Assembly: GCF_006717145.1 (NCBI RefSeq)
Contig: NZ_VFQF01000001.1
Location: 1,240,001-1,304,000, forward strand
Origin: Humibacillus xanthopallidus
GTDB taxonomy: Bacteria; Actinomycetota; Actinomycetes; Actinomycetales; Dermatophilaceae
DNA: 64,000 nucleotides
Direction of reading: 5' to 3'
A program made the position numbers and the translations under genes. Shown here piece by piece: positions 23,866 through 32,729 of this stretch (the first letter of the stretch is position 1; the number at the start of each line of letters is the position of its first letter). The notes under the pieces are model-generated. The model was not told the origin of the DNA. It saw nothing but the letters and a program-made list of their open reading frames with translations, and did not search any database.

Positions 23866-26217
23866 TCAGTCGGCGTGCGGTGGGGCGAGCTCGTCCGCGT
23901 AGGCGCGCAGGGCACGACGGTAGGACTGCGTGTCGACGTCCGTCGTCGCCTCGAGCGATGCGCGGATGAGGTCGGCGACGGCCTGCCGCTCCTGACCGAG
24001 GTCGGCCTGCACGAGCGCCCGGAACATGATGGCCGCCGTGTTGTGCGGCCGTGCCTCGAGGACCTCGTCCACGATCGGGGCGGCCTCGGCGGCGCGGCCG
24101 ACGACCCGCAGGCTCGAAGCGAGCTGGAGCTGGGCGCGGTGACGGTGCGGCTCCTTGAGACCGGCCGCCAGCGCCTGCTCGTAGAGACCGATCGCCGCCT
24201 GCTCGTCACCGGCGGAGTCCCTCGCGCCGGCCAGCTCGAAGACGAGGCGGGCATCCCCCGGGTGGTCGTCGACGAGCTGCTGCGCCTCGGTGACCCGCGC
24301 TGCCGCGTCGTCCATGCTCCAGAGGGCGGCGATCTCCGACTCGAGCTCGTGCTCGCCACGCGCTGCGACCACCTTGCGACGGATCGTGCGCGCGTCGTCG
24401 ACCGTGCCACCGTGCTCGCGAATCCAGGCGTCGACCTCGGCGCGCTCGGCGTGGCACATGAGGGCGATGACGTCGCCGGCGTGCGCGTGCGGTGCGAGGG
24501 CCTCGAGCGAGGCGAGCTCCGTGCCGTAGCCGGGCACGTCGAGGACGCCGACCTTGGCGAGCCCCTCGCGGAAGAGGTCGAGCAGGTCGTCGGCGTCGCG
24601 TCCGCGCAGGTAGTGACGGGCGATCTTGAGGGCGACCTCCTCGGCGCCGCGGCCGGCGATCTCGCCCATCGCGATGATGGCCTCGTCGGTGCGGTCACCC
24701 GCACACCCGAGGCTGAGGCGCACCGCCCCGCCGGGCGCCGCAAGACCGCGGGCCACCTCGAGCAGCGCCTCGAGGCCCGCCTCGTTGTGGGCCATGTCCA
24801 TGATGATGGTGGCCCGGCCACCCGTCTCGAGCGGGAGCGAGTAGGTGTTGAGGCGACCCCAGTTGTGCTCGGGGTCGGGTGCGAAGGTGCGCAGGCCCTC
24901 GATGACGGCCGAGCGCGCCACCCCGAGACCCAGGGCGGCGGCGGCGCCTGCGAGGGCGTTGGCGATGTTGTTGTGGGACAGGCCCGAGAGGGTCATCGGC
25001 ACGTCGACGATCTTGACGAGACGATCGGGGTCGCCGTTCTGCGACAGCACGACGATCTCGCCGTCGAGCACGGTGATGCCGCGGCCGCCCTGGTTGATCG
25101 ACTCCCACAGCGCGGGCGAGGCCGGGTCGAGGCTGAAGGCCCACGGCTTCGCCTTGATGCCGTGCCGCATCGCCCAGACGCGCGGGTCGTCGCCGTTGAG
25201 CACGACCCACCCCTCGGGCTTGGTCACCGTCGTGACGATGGCCTTGACCTCGGCGAGCTGGTCGAGGGTGTCGATCCCCTGCAGGCCGAGGTGGTCGGCG
25301 CTGACGTTCGTGACGACGCTGACGTCGTTGGCGGTGACGCCCATCCCCTTGAGCAGCATGCCGCCCCGGGCGGTCTCGAGGATGCCGATCTCCAGACCGG
25401 GCGTCTCGAGCACTCCTCGGGCGCCGGCCGGGCCGGAGAAGTCGCCGGCCTCCTTGGTCTCGCCCATGACGACGACGCCGTCGGTCGAGCTCCACGCGGT
25501 GCGCAGGCCGGCGGTCATGCACATGTGCGCCATGAGGCGCGTCGTCGTCGTCTTGCCGTTGGTGCCGGTCACAGAGGCGACCGGGACCCGCGGGGTGAGG
25601 ACGCTGGGCGGAGGTCCGTCCGGCGAGGCGAGGATGACGGCGCCCGCCGCCTCGATGACCTCGTCGGAGCGCCGCGACGGGTCGAGCAGCCCCGCGAGCA
25701 TCGCGCCGATCTGCTCACCCGCCACCTGGCCGCGGGTGCGGTGCACCCAGGGGAAGGCGATGACGACGTCGTCGACGGTCTGGCCGGCCCGCACCCGCAC
25801 GCCCAGGCGCCCGACCCCGATCTCGGAGCCGACCCGCTTGGTCACGGTGCGGATGACCCGCATGACGAACCGCTGCCGCAGGGCGCTGCCTCGGCGCCCG
25901 GGGCGGGCGGCCCGCATCCCGAGCCGCCTCGCCAGCGCCTCGGCCTCGGTGCGCCGCATGGCCAGGTAGCCGTGCAGGTGGAGGCTGACCTTGATGGTGG
26001 GGCGGGGGAAGTAGAGGTTGGGGCCCTCGAGCACCCGCACCTCGTCGACGCGCACCCCGGGCACCTCGACAGGCACCCCGGCAGCTACGTCCGTGGCCAC
26101 GTCGGCAGGCGTCGCGCCGGTCGTCGTCGGCCTCGTAGCGGTCGGCGGGGCGCTGTCGGAGCCGGTGCCTGGCTCGGACGTCAGGGCAGGGGTGGAGGGG
26201 CTACCGGCGTCGGGCAT
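23866..26217 (-). CDS. CphA-like Mur ligase without ATP-grasp domain, fused to C-terminal TPRs
   Basis: A 783-residue protein homologous to the cphA product next door but rearranged. After a disordered Thr/Pro-rich leader (1-50), residues about 55-180 match the CphA N-domain (RVLEGPNLYFPRPTIKVSLH; GRLGVRVRAGQTVDDVVIAF). The sequence then goes straight into a Mur-ligase domain: P-loop SVTGTNGKTTTT (216-226), ILETARGGMLLKGMG, VTNVSADHLGLQGIDTLDQL, DMAHNEAGLEALL. The ATP-grasp domain of CphA is absent. From about residue 635 there are tetratricopeptide-like helices (RLVFELAGARDSAGDEQAAI). It could ligate an amino acid to an existing polymer end or to another acceptor (inference). ATG 26217 lies 7 bases after TAGAGT (26225-26230). 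Confidence 0.85.
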   Translation of the reverse strand: MPDAGSPSTPALTSEPGTGSDSAPPTATRPTTTGATPADVATDVAAGVPVEVPGVRVDEVRVLEGPNLYFPRPTIKVSLHLHGYLAMRRTEAEALARRLGMRAARPGRRGSALRQRFVMRVIRTVTKRVGSEIGVGRLGVRVRAGQTVDDVVIAFPWVHRTRGQVAGEQIGAMLAGLLDPSRRSDEVIEAAGAVILASPDGPPPSVLTPRVPVASVTGTNGKTTTTRLMAHMCMTAGLRTAWSSTDGVVVMGETKEAGDFSGPAGARGVLETPGLEIGILETARGGMLLKGMGVTANDVSVVTNVSADHLGLQGIDTLDQLAEVKAIVTTVTKPEGWVVLNGDDPRVWAMRHGIKAKPWAFSLDPASPALWESINQGGRGITVLDGEIVVLSQNGDPDRLVKIVDVPMTLSGLSHNNIANALAGAAAALGLGVARSAVIEGLRTFAPDPEHNWGRLNTYSLPLETGGRATIIMDMAHNEAGLEALLEVARGLAAPGGAVRLSLGCAGDRTDEAIIAMGEIAGRGAEEVALKIARHYLRGRDADDLLDLFREGLAKVGVLDVPGYGTELASLEALAPHAHAGDVIALMCHAERAEVDAWIREHGGTVDDARTIRRKVVAARGEHELESEIAALWSMDDAAARVTEAQQLVDDHPGDARLVFELAGARDSAGDEQAAIGLYEQALAAGLKEPHRHRAQLQLASSLRVVGRAAEAAPIVDEVLEARPHNTAAIMFRALVQADLGQERQAVADLIRASLEATTDVDTQSYRRALRAYADELAPPHAD

Positions 26218-26279
26218 GGGCAGGACTCTAGCGAGCCGACGGCGTGCCCGCTGCGCCACGCCCACGCCTCATCAGAAGG

Positions 26280-27041
26280 TCACTGACCCATCGCGTGGAC
26301 GCCGCCGTCGACGTGCACGATCTCTCCCGTCGTGGCCGGGAACCAGTCCGACAGCAGGGCCGCGCAGGCCTTGGCGGCCGGCTCCGGGTCGTTGACGTCC
26401 CAGCCGAGCGGCGCCCGGTCGTCCCAGATCTTCTCGAACTGCTCGAAGCCCGGGATCGACTTCGCCGCAGTCGTGCGGATCGGGCCTGCGGCGACGAGGT
26501 TGCAGCGCACGTCCTTGGGGCCGAGGTCGCGGGCGAGGTAGCGGTTCGTCGACTCGAAGGCGGCCTTGGCGACGCCCATCCAGTCGTAGACGGGCCAGGC
26601 GAACTTGGCGTCGAAGGTGAGGCCGACGACACTGCCGCCCCCGGACATGAGCGGCAGGCACGCGACGGCGAGCGACTTGAGGCTGTAGGCCGAGATCTGC
26701 ACCGCCGTCGAGACGTCCTCCCACGTGCCCTCGAGGAAGTTGAAGGCACCCTGGGGCGCGAAACCGATCGAGTGCAGCACGCCGTCGAGCCCGTCGACGT
26801 GCTCGCGGAGCCGGTCGGCCAGCGTGTCGAGGTGCTCCTGGTCGGAGACGTCGAGCTCGATGACGACGGGCGTCTCGGGCAGTCGCTTCGCGATGGTCTG
26901 GGTGATCTTCATCGTCCGGCCGAAGGAGGTGAGCACGACGGTCGCGCCCTCCTGCTGCGCGATCTTCGCGACGTGGAAAGCGATCGAGCTGTCCATGAGG
27001 ACGCCGGTGATGAGGAGCTTCTTGCCTTCGAGGATTCCCAT
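26280..27041 (-). CDS. fabI: Enoyl-[acyl-carrier-protein] reductase (NADH), InhA/FabI type
   Basis: A 253-residue short-chain dehydrogenase that reduces the enoyl-ACP double bond in the last step of type II fatty-acid elongation. It begins MGILEGKKLLITGVLMDSSI, the InhA/FabI form of the NADH loop; VLHSIGFAPQG, and the catalytic Tyr-x6-Lys as YDWMGVAK, are present, and VDGGVHAMG closes the protein. Sequence character is nearer mycobacterial InhA than E. coli FabI. It follows fabG in the same direction with an 80-base gap that holds a perfect hairpin, so expression relative to fabG may be tuned. In mycobacteria mabA-inhA has the same order. Confidence 0.94.
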   Translation of the reverse strand: MGILEGKKLLITGVLMDSSIAFHVAKIAQQEGATVVLTSFGRTMKITQTIAKRLPETPVVIELDVSDQEHLDTLADRLREHVDGLDGVLHSIGFAPQGAFNFLEGTWEDVSTAVQISAYSLKSLAVACLPLMSGGGSVVGLTFDAKFAWPVYDWMGVAKAAFESTNRYLARDLGPKDVRCNLVAAGPIRTTAAKSIPGFEQFEKIWDDRAPLGWDVNDPEPAAKACAALLSDWFPATTGEIVHVDGGVHAMGQ

Positions 27042-27089
27042 GCCTGCGACTTTCTCTTGTGGTGAGGAGGCTTGCTGCACAAGGCGCTT

Positions 27090-27113
27090 CACGGCATACG
27101 GGCGTATGCCGTG
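27090..27113 (-). promoter_or_regulatory. Hairpin inside the fabG-inhA intergenic region
   Basis: CACGGCATAC (27090-27099) and GTATGCCGTG (27104-27113) form ten perfect base pairs around GGGC. It lies 9 bases after the fabG stop and 49 bases before the inhA start, both on the minus strand. It may be a partial terminator or an mRNA processing or stability element. Both arms carry the window's frequent octamer. Confidence 0.5.
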
Positions 27114-27121
27114 TGTCGGGG

Positions 27122-28259
<1,138 letters not shown>

Positions 28260-28263
<4 letters not shown>

Positions 28264-28493
28264 GTGGGAGCGACGTCGCGCCTGACGACGAGCACGTCTG
28301 CAGCGCCAAGGGGTGCCGGCAGGCCGCTGCCCACGCCGTCATCTGGCGCAACCCCAAGCTGCACACGCCCGAGCGGCGCAAGGTCTGGCTGGCGTGCGAC
28401 CAGCACCGTCAGTCGCTCGCCGACTTCCTTGCCCTGCGGGGCTTCCTCATCGAGGTCGTCGAGGTCGCGGAGCTGACCGACGCCGACGGGTGA
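28260..28493 (+). CDS. Small Cys/His protein, conserved in Actinobacteria
   Basis: A 77-residue protein starting at GTG 28260 within a GTGA overlap with the DUF3099 gene. It has two close Cys (HVCSAKGCRQAA), then VWLACDQHRQSLADFL, giving a CX4C..CX2H pattern that looks like a small zinc-binding fold. As I recall, homologues have been labelled acetone carboxylase in databases, but the size and sequence give no support for that enzyme. Function unknown; coupling to the membrane protein suggests a shared role. Confidence 0.8.
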
Positions 28494-28550
28494 CCCGCCC
28501 GGCACCGTCTTCGGAGACCATGAGCCCGCCGGACGACGGGCGCGCGCCCC

Positions 28551-30428
28551 TCAGTCCGTGAGGGCTGCGAGGAACACCTTGTCGAGGTCCTCGGCCTGCC
28601 GGGCGACGTAGGCCTCGCCGCGGGTCACGTCGGCGAACGTGCGCAGGGTGGCGGCGTCGGCCGCGCCGCCGAGGGCGATGCTGAGGATCCGGACGGGGCG
28701 GTCCCCGCCTGCGAGCGGCCTCAGCCTGCCCAGCACCTGCTCGAGGGTGGCGCTCCCGGGGTCCTCGTTCTTGCCGTCGCTGATGAGGATGATCGTGTTG
28801 TCGCCCGGACGCCAGCTGCGCTGCGCGGTGTCGGCGGCGGCGATGACGGTGTCGTAGAGACCGGTCGCACCGTCGGCGCGCAGGCCGGCGACCGACTTCT
28901 GCAGCACCTGCATCGCCGGCGTCGCCCCGATCGTGCGCGACGGCGGACCGAGGTCGAGGACCGAGGTGTAGTCGGCCCGGTTGTCATTGCGCGAGAAGGT
29001 CCACAGACCGACGTTGGTGCGGTCCGAGAAGAGTGGCAGCGACGCCGAGATCGCCTGCTTCGCGAGGTCGAGGCGAGTGGCGTTGCCGGCGGCGGCGACT
29101 CGCTCGTTCATCGACCCGGACGTGTCGAGGACGACCATGACGGAGCCCTGCCGGTCGACCGCAGTCCACCCCTGCAGTGCCCGCGCGAGCTTCCACGAGC
29201 TCGGCCCTGCCGGGGTGTAGCGAGGCTCGGAGGCGACGGCACCGTCGGTGATGTCCGACTCGGTCTCGAGCCGCGGGGTGCGCCAGCCTGCGGCCGCGAA
29301 CTGGCCTGCGGCCTGGCCGGAGACGATGAAGACGGCGAACCGGTCGAGGGCCGCCTGCTGCTGCGGTGTCACCCAGCCGGCGCGGACCGTGATGAGCGGG
29401 ACCTCGTTGGGGTAGATGCCGTCGGTCGGATAGAGAGCGACGAGCGGAACGCGTGGCGACGAGGCGTTGAAGGTGCGCACGGCGTGCTCCGTCGTCGGCA
29501 GGAGCGAGGCGGAGCGGAGGACCTCGGCGACCGGCTTCGTCGTGTCGCGCAGCGGGGCGAAGACCTTCTCTGCATCGGCGTGGAGGGTGGCGAGGGCGCT
29601 CTGGGCCTGGAGCAGGCTCCGGCGGGTGGCATCGGCGGTGTCCGCCTGAGACACGACACCGTCGGTGAGGCTCACCATGGCGCTGAGGCTCGCGGCATCC
29701 GTCAGGGGGTCCTGCCAGCTGATCCGAGCCCTTCCCCAGTCTGCGTGCCCGCGCGTGGCCCAGCCCGCAGGGTTGCGCCCGAGCTCGAGCAGCTGTGCCC
29801 AGCTCGGCTGGGTCACGGGCCACCCGAGGGCCTCGGCCATCGGCCGCGGAGCTGCCACCACGACGGGACTCACGGCGACCACGGGGAACGACGGCGAGAG
29901 CGCCTTGGCCAGCTCCGGGCGTCGTGACAGCACCTCGCTCCAGATGCTGGCGTCGGGCATCCACGCCGTCGGCGCGTTCGCCCCGCCGCCCGCCTCGAGC
30001 GCGGTGCGCAGGGTGTCACCGAACGCCTCGGGCTCGGTGGCCACAACCTTCGTCGTCGTGCACCGCCCGTCGACGAGCGACTCGGTGCCGCTGTCGAAGT
30101 CGGCGGCGGCCTTGGCGAGGACGGGCGCCAGCGAGGGTGATGCCGCCACCGTGAGCGGCACGCGGGTCGGGCCGCAGGCCAGCGCGGCATCGGCGCCGTC
30201 GTCGTCCGGCCGGAGCAGCGCGAAGGCGCCGAGACCGACGACGAGGGCGGCGACCAGCCCGAGGACCACGAGACGGACGGAGCGCCGCGACGCGCGCCCG
30301 GGGGCACGGTGGCGGCCGCCGCCTCGACGCTCGGTCGCCGAGGGCGCACCGGCGGCGGCCGGCTTCTCGGTCAGGCTTCGCTCGTAGGGGCCCATGGGGC
30401 GTGACGGATGGTCGGGCTCTTGCTCCAC
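28551..30428 (-). CDS. Membrane-anchored substrate-binding and VWA domain protein
   Basis: A 625-residue exported protein. A Lys/Arg/Gly-rich cytoplasmic start with GGGRHRAPG is followed by one transmembrane helix (about residues 53-72, LVVLGLVAALVVGLGAFAL). Next comes a periplasmic-binding-protein-like domain (about 85-400; PLTVAASPSLAPVLAKAA, WMPDASIWSEVL) and a von Willebrand A domain (about 430-620) with the MIDAS motif DTSGSMNE, plus IILISDGKNED. The lipobox is absent, so it is a membrane-anchored rather than lipid-anchored protein. GTG 30428 has a GGAGG five bases upstream; ATG 30395 is the alternative. The ligand of either domain is unknown. Confidence 0.85.
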   Translation of the reverse strand: MEQEPDHPSRPMGPYERSLTEKPAAAGAPSATERRGGGRHRAPGRASRRSVRLVVLGLVAALVVGLGAFALLRPDDDGADAALACGPTRVPLTVAASPSLAPVLAKAAADFDSGTESLVDGRCTTTKVVATEPEAFGDTLRTALEAGGGANAPTAWMPDASIWSEVLSRRPELAKALSPSFPVVAVSPVVVAAPRPMAEALGWPVTQPSWAQLLELGRNPAGWATRGHADWGRARISWQDPLTDAASLSAMVSLTDGVVSQADTADATRRSLLQAQSALATLHADAEKVFAPLRDTTKPVAEVLRSASLLPTTEHAVRTFNASSPRVPLVALYPTDGIYPNEVPLITVRAGWVTPQQQAALDRFAVFIVSGQAAGQFAAAGWRTPRLETESDITDGAVASEPRYTPAGPSSWKLARALQGWTAVDRQGSVMVVLDTSGSMNERVAAAGNATRLDLAKQAISASLPLFSDRTNVGLWTFSRNDNRADYTSVLDLGPPSRTIGATPAMQVLQKSVAGLRADGATGLYDTVIAAADTAQRSWRPGDNTIILISDGKNEDPGSATLEQVLGRLRPLAGGDRPVRILSIALGGAADAATLRTFADVTRGEAYVARQAEDLDKVFLAALTD

Positions 30429-30549
30429 GGCGGCCTCCGGGCGACGCAGTTGCCGTAAAGGCTGACGTGGACCACGCGGTCCCCGTCCCGGTCGCGGCAG
30501 CCAGCCAATTGCGGGCATCGTACACAAGCGCGCCATGGACGGGAGGTGC

Positions 30550-30582
30550 TGCCCATGGACTGCCCACGGACTGCCCAAGGAC
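30550..30582. repeat. Three tandem 11-bp repeats upstream of the VWA gene
   Basis: TGCCCATGGAC (30550-30560), TGCCCACGGAC (30561-30571) and TGCCCAAGGAC (30572-30582): identical except for base 7, which is T, C or A. They lie 121 bases upstream of the VWA gene start. The whole 30429-30719 stretch holds no gene; besides these repeats it carries two overlapping copies of the GTATGCC word (about 30673-30686). Confidence 0.75.
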
Positions 30583-30719
30583 TACCCGGGTGCTCCCCCA
30601 CGACTCGCCGCGGCCAGTGGGGGCGTCCGGTACCCCTTCTGCAGGTCGACGCGCCGCCGCGCCTCCCTCCCGTATGCCGTATGCCGAGCGGCCGAGTGCC
30701 CGTGCAGCGTCGGAGCGCG

Positions 30720-31769
30720 TCAGCCCCCGATGGCCGACATCGGCCGGTCCGGCTGCACGAAGTCCGGCCCGTCGATGCCGTGACCGCGGCGCTTGCGCCA
30801 CATCTCGCCCCGGATGAGCCCGAGCAGCTCGTCATCGGTCGCGCCGTCGCGCATCGGGCCACGCAGGTCGGTCTCGGTCGTCGAGAAGAGGCAGTTGCGC
30901 ACCTGGCCGTCGGCCGTCAGGCGCGTGCGGTCGCACGCAGCGCAGAAGGGCTGCGAGACGCTCGCGATGATGCCCACCGTGGCGGGCCCTCCGTCGACGA
31001 GGAAGCGCTCCGCCGGCGCGCTCCCCCGGTCGGCGGCCGGGAGCGGCGTCAGGGTGAACCGTTCGGAGAGCCGGGCGCGGATCTCCTCGGCACTGACCAT
31101 GTCGCTGCGCTCCCACGCGTGCTGGGCGTCGAGCGGCATCTGCTCGATGAACCGCAGCTCGTAGCCGCGGTCGAGGCACCACGAGAGCACGTCGGCGACA
31201 TCGGCGTCGTTGATGCCGCGCATCGCGACGGCGTTGACCTTGACCGGGGTCAGACCGGCGTCAGCAGCGGCCTTGAGGCCCGCTTCGACATCGGAGAGCC
31301 TGTCGCGGCGCGTGAGGTGGGTGAAGGTCTCGGAGTCGATGGTGTCGAGGCTGACGTTGACGCGGTCGAGGCCGGCCGCGGCGAGCCGCCCCGCCAGACG
31401 GTCGAGCCCGACCCCGTTGGTCGTCATGGCGATCCGCGGGCGTGGGCGCAGCGCTGCGATCGCCGCGACGACATCCACGAGCGACCGCCGGAGCAGCGGC
31501 TCACCGCCGGTCAGGCGCACCTGGGTGATCCCGTCGCGCACGAAGAGTCCGACGATGCGCAAGAGCTCCTCGTCGCTGAGCATGTCGGGCTTGGGCATCC
31601 ACGGCAGCCCCTCCGCCGGCATGCAGTAGGTGCAGCGCAGGTTGCAGCGGTCGGTGACCGACACCCGGAGGTCGCGGGCCACCCGCCCGAACTGGTCGGC
31701 CAGTCCCGTGAGGCCGGCAGGGCGTGTCTGCGCGGCCGACCGGAACGTCGGGTCGGGGAGGCGGATCAT
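30720..31769 (-). CDS. moaA: GTP 3',8-cyclase (molybdenum cofactor synthesis)
   Basis: A 349-residue radical-SAM enzyme that converts GTP to 3',8-cH2GTP, the first step of molybdenum cofactor synthesis. The N-terminal cluster motif is DRCNLRCTYCMPAEG (CX3CX2C), RLTGGEPLLR binds SAM, and the C-terminal cluster ligands are FCAACDRTRL and VRNCLF. The end should carry the GG tail, and it is present (MSAIGG). ATG 31769 lies 7 bases after TACAGT (31777-31782). No other moa genes are in the window, so the pathway genes are scattered. It needs iron-sulfur clusters, which the SUF operon at 47-54 kb can supply. Confidence 0.96.
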   Translation of the reverse strand: MIRLPDPTFRSAAQTRPAGLTGLADQFGRVARDLRVSVTDRCNLRCTYCMPAEGLPWMPKPDMLSDEELLRIVGLFVRDGITQVRLTGGEPLLRRSLVDVVAAIAALRPRPRIAMTTNGVGLDRLAGRLAAAGLDRVNVSLDTIDSETFTHLTRRDRLSDVEAGLKAAADAGLTPVKVNAVAMRGINDADVADVLSWCLDRGYELRFIEQMPLDAQHAWERSDMVSAEEIRARLSERFTLTPLPAADRGSAPAERFLVDGGPATVGIIASVSQPFCAACDRTRLTADGQVRNCLFSTTETDLRGPMRDGATDDELLGLIRGEMWRKRRGHGIDGPDFVQPDRPMSAIGG

Positions 31770-31801
31770 GGGTTCCACTGTAGGCCGGGTACCGTCGAAG
31801 C

Positions 31802-32659
31802 GTGCTTCGACTCTGGCTGACGCGGCGATGGCTGCTGGGGACCCTCATCGGGATCCTCTTCGCCATCGCGTGCTTCTACCTCGGGCTGTGGCAGTGGCAC
31901 CGGCACGTCGAGCAGCGCACCAAGGTCGAGGCGATCGGGGCCAACTACGACGCCGCCCCCGTGCCGCTGACCGGGCTCGAGCCGCTGCGCCCCCTCAGCC
32001 CCGAGCAGCAGTGGACGCGCGTGACGCTGACCGGCACGTATGCCGCAGGGGAGGACCTGCTCGTGCGCAACCGGACGCTCGACCAGACCGTCGGCTTCGA
32101 GGTGCTCACCCCCTTCACGACCGACGGCCGCACGATCCTCGTCGACCGGGGCTGGGTGGCCAACGCCCAGGACGCCGAGACGGCCCCTCCCGTCGACGCA
32201 CCGCCGACGGGGCAGGTCGCTCTGACGGGCTGGCTGCGAACCGGCGAGCCCCAGCTCGGACGCGATCTGCCACCCCCGCAGCTCGCGAGCATCAGCATCG
32301 CGGACGCCCGGGCCGCGCGACCGGAGCTCGCCGCCGACGCCGTCTACGTCGTGCTGGGTGCGCAGCAGCCACCCGTGCTCGCGGGTGAGCACCCGGTGCG
32401 GCTGCTCCCCCGGCCGGAGGAGGACCTCGGCCCGCACCAGGCCTACGCCTACCAGTGGTGGCTGTTCATGCCCGGCGCGCTCGTGTTCGTCGTCCTCGCG
32501 ATGCGTCGCGAGCTCGCGGCCGGGGAGGCCGGTGACGGACCGGAGGGGACCGACGGCCGGGACGCCGACGCAGGCGCCGAGGGTGACGGCCGGCGGGTCG
32601 CCGCGGGGCGTCCCGCCAAGGTCAAGAAGGTGCGCATCTGGGACGAGGAGGACGCCTGA
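31802..32659 (+). CDS. SURF1 family cytochrome oxidase biogenesis protein
   Basis: A 285-residue membrane protein with an N-terminal helix (WLLGTLIGILFAIACFYLGL) and a C-terminal helix (WWLFMPGALVFVVLAM) framing an extracellular beta-rich domain, with the family's LGLWQWHR near the start, ILVDRGWV in the middle and YQWWLF at the end. SURF1 proteins help assemble heme-copper cytochrome oxidase; CtaA and CtaB for heme A synthesis are encoded at 58-61 kb. The C-terminal 50 residues are an acidic then basic cytoplasmic tail. GTG 31802 is 6 bases after TACCGT (31790-31795). It is divergent from moaA with 32 bases between the genes. Confidence 0.92.
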   Translation: MLRLWLTRRWLLGTLIGILFAIACFYLGLWQWHRHVEQRTKVEAIGANYDAAPVPLTGLEPLRPLSPEQQWTRVTLTGTYAAGEDLLVRNRTLDQTVGFEVLTPFTTDGRTILVDRGWVANAQDAETAPPVDAPPTGQVALTGWLRTGEPQLGRDLPPPQLASISIADARAARPELAADAVYVVLGAQQPPVLAGEHPVRLLPRPEEDLGPHQAYAYQWWLFMPGALVFVVLAMRRELAAGEAGDGPEGTDGRDADAGAEGDGRRVAAGRPAKVKKVRIWDEEDA

Positions 32660-32729
32660 CGTCCGGGCCGCGTCGTGCTCGAGAAGACCCGAGGCGGGGT
32701 CCTCGGTGGGTGCCTCCCCGCATCGAGGC

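Noticed and set aside
20764-26286. Very long open frames opposite cphA (992 codons) and opposite the CphA-like gene (803 codons)
   Set aside because: They mirror real genes on the other strand, lack recognisable domains and arise because stop codons are rare at 71-72 % G+C.
30550-30582. Treating the 3 x 11-bp repeats as a CRISPR array or replication iterons
   Set aside because: Units are directly adjacent without spacers and no Cas or replication initiator gene is near.
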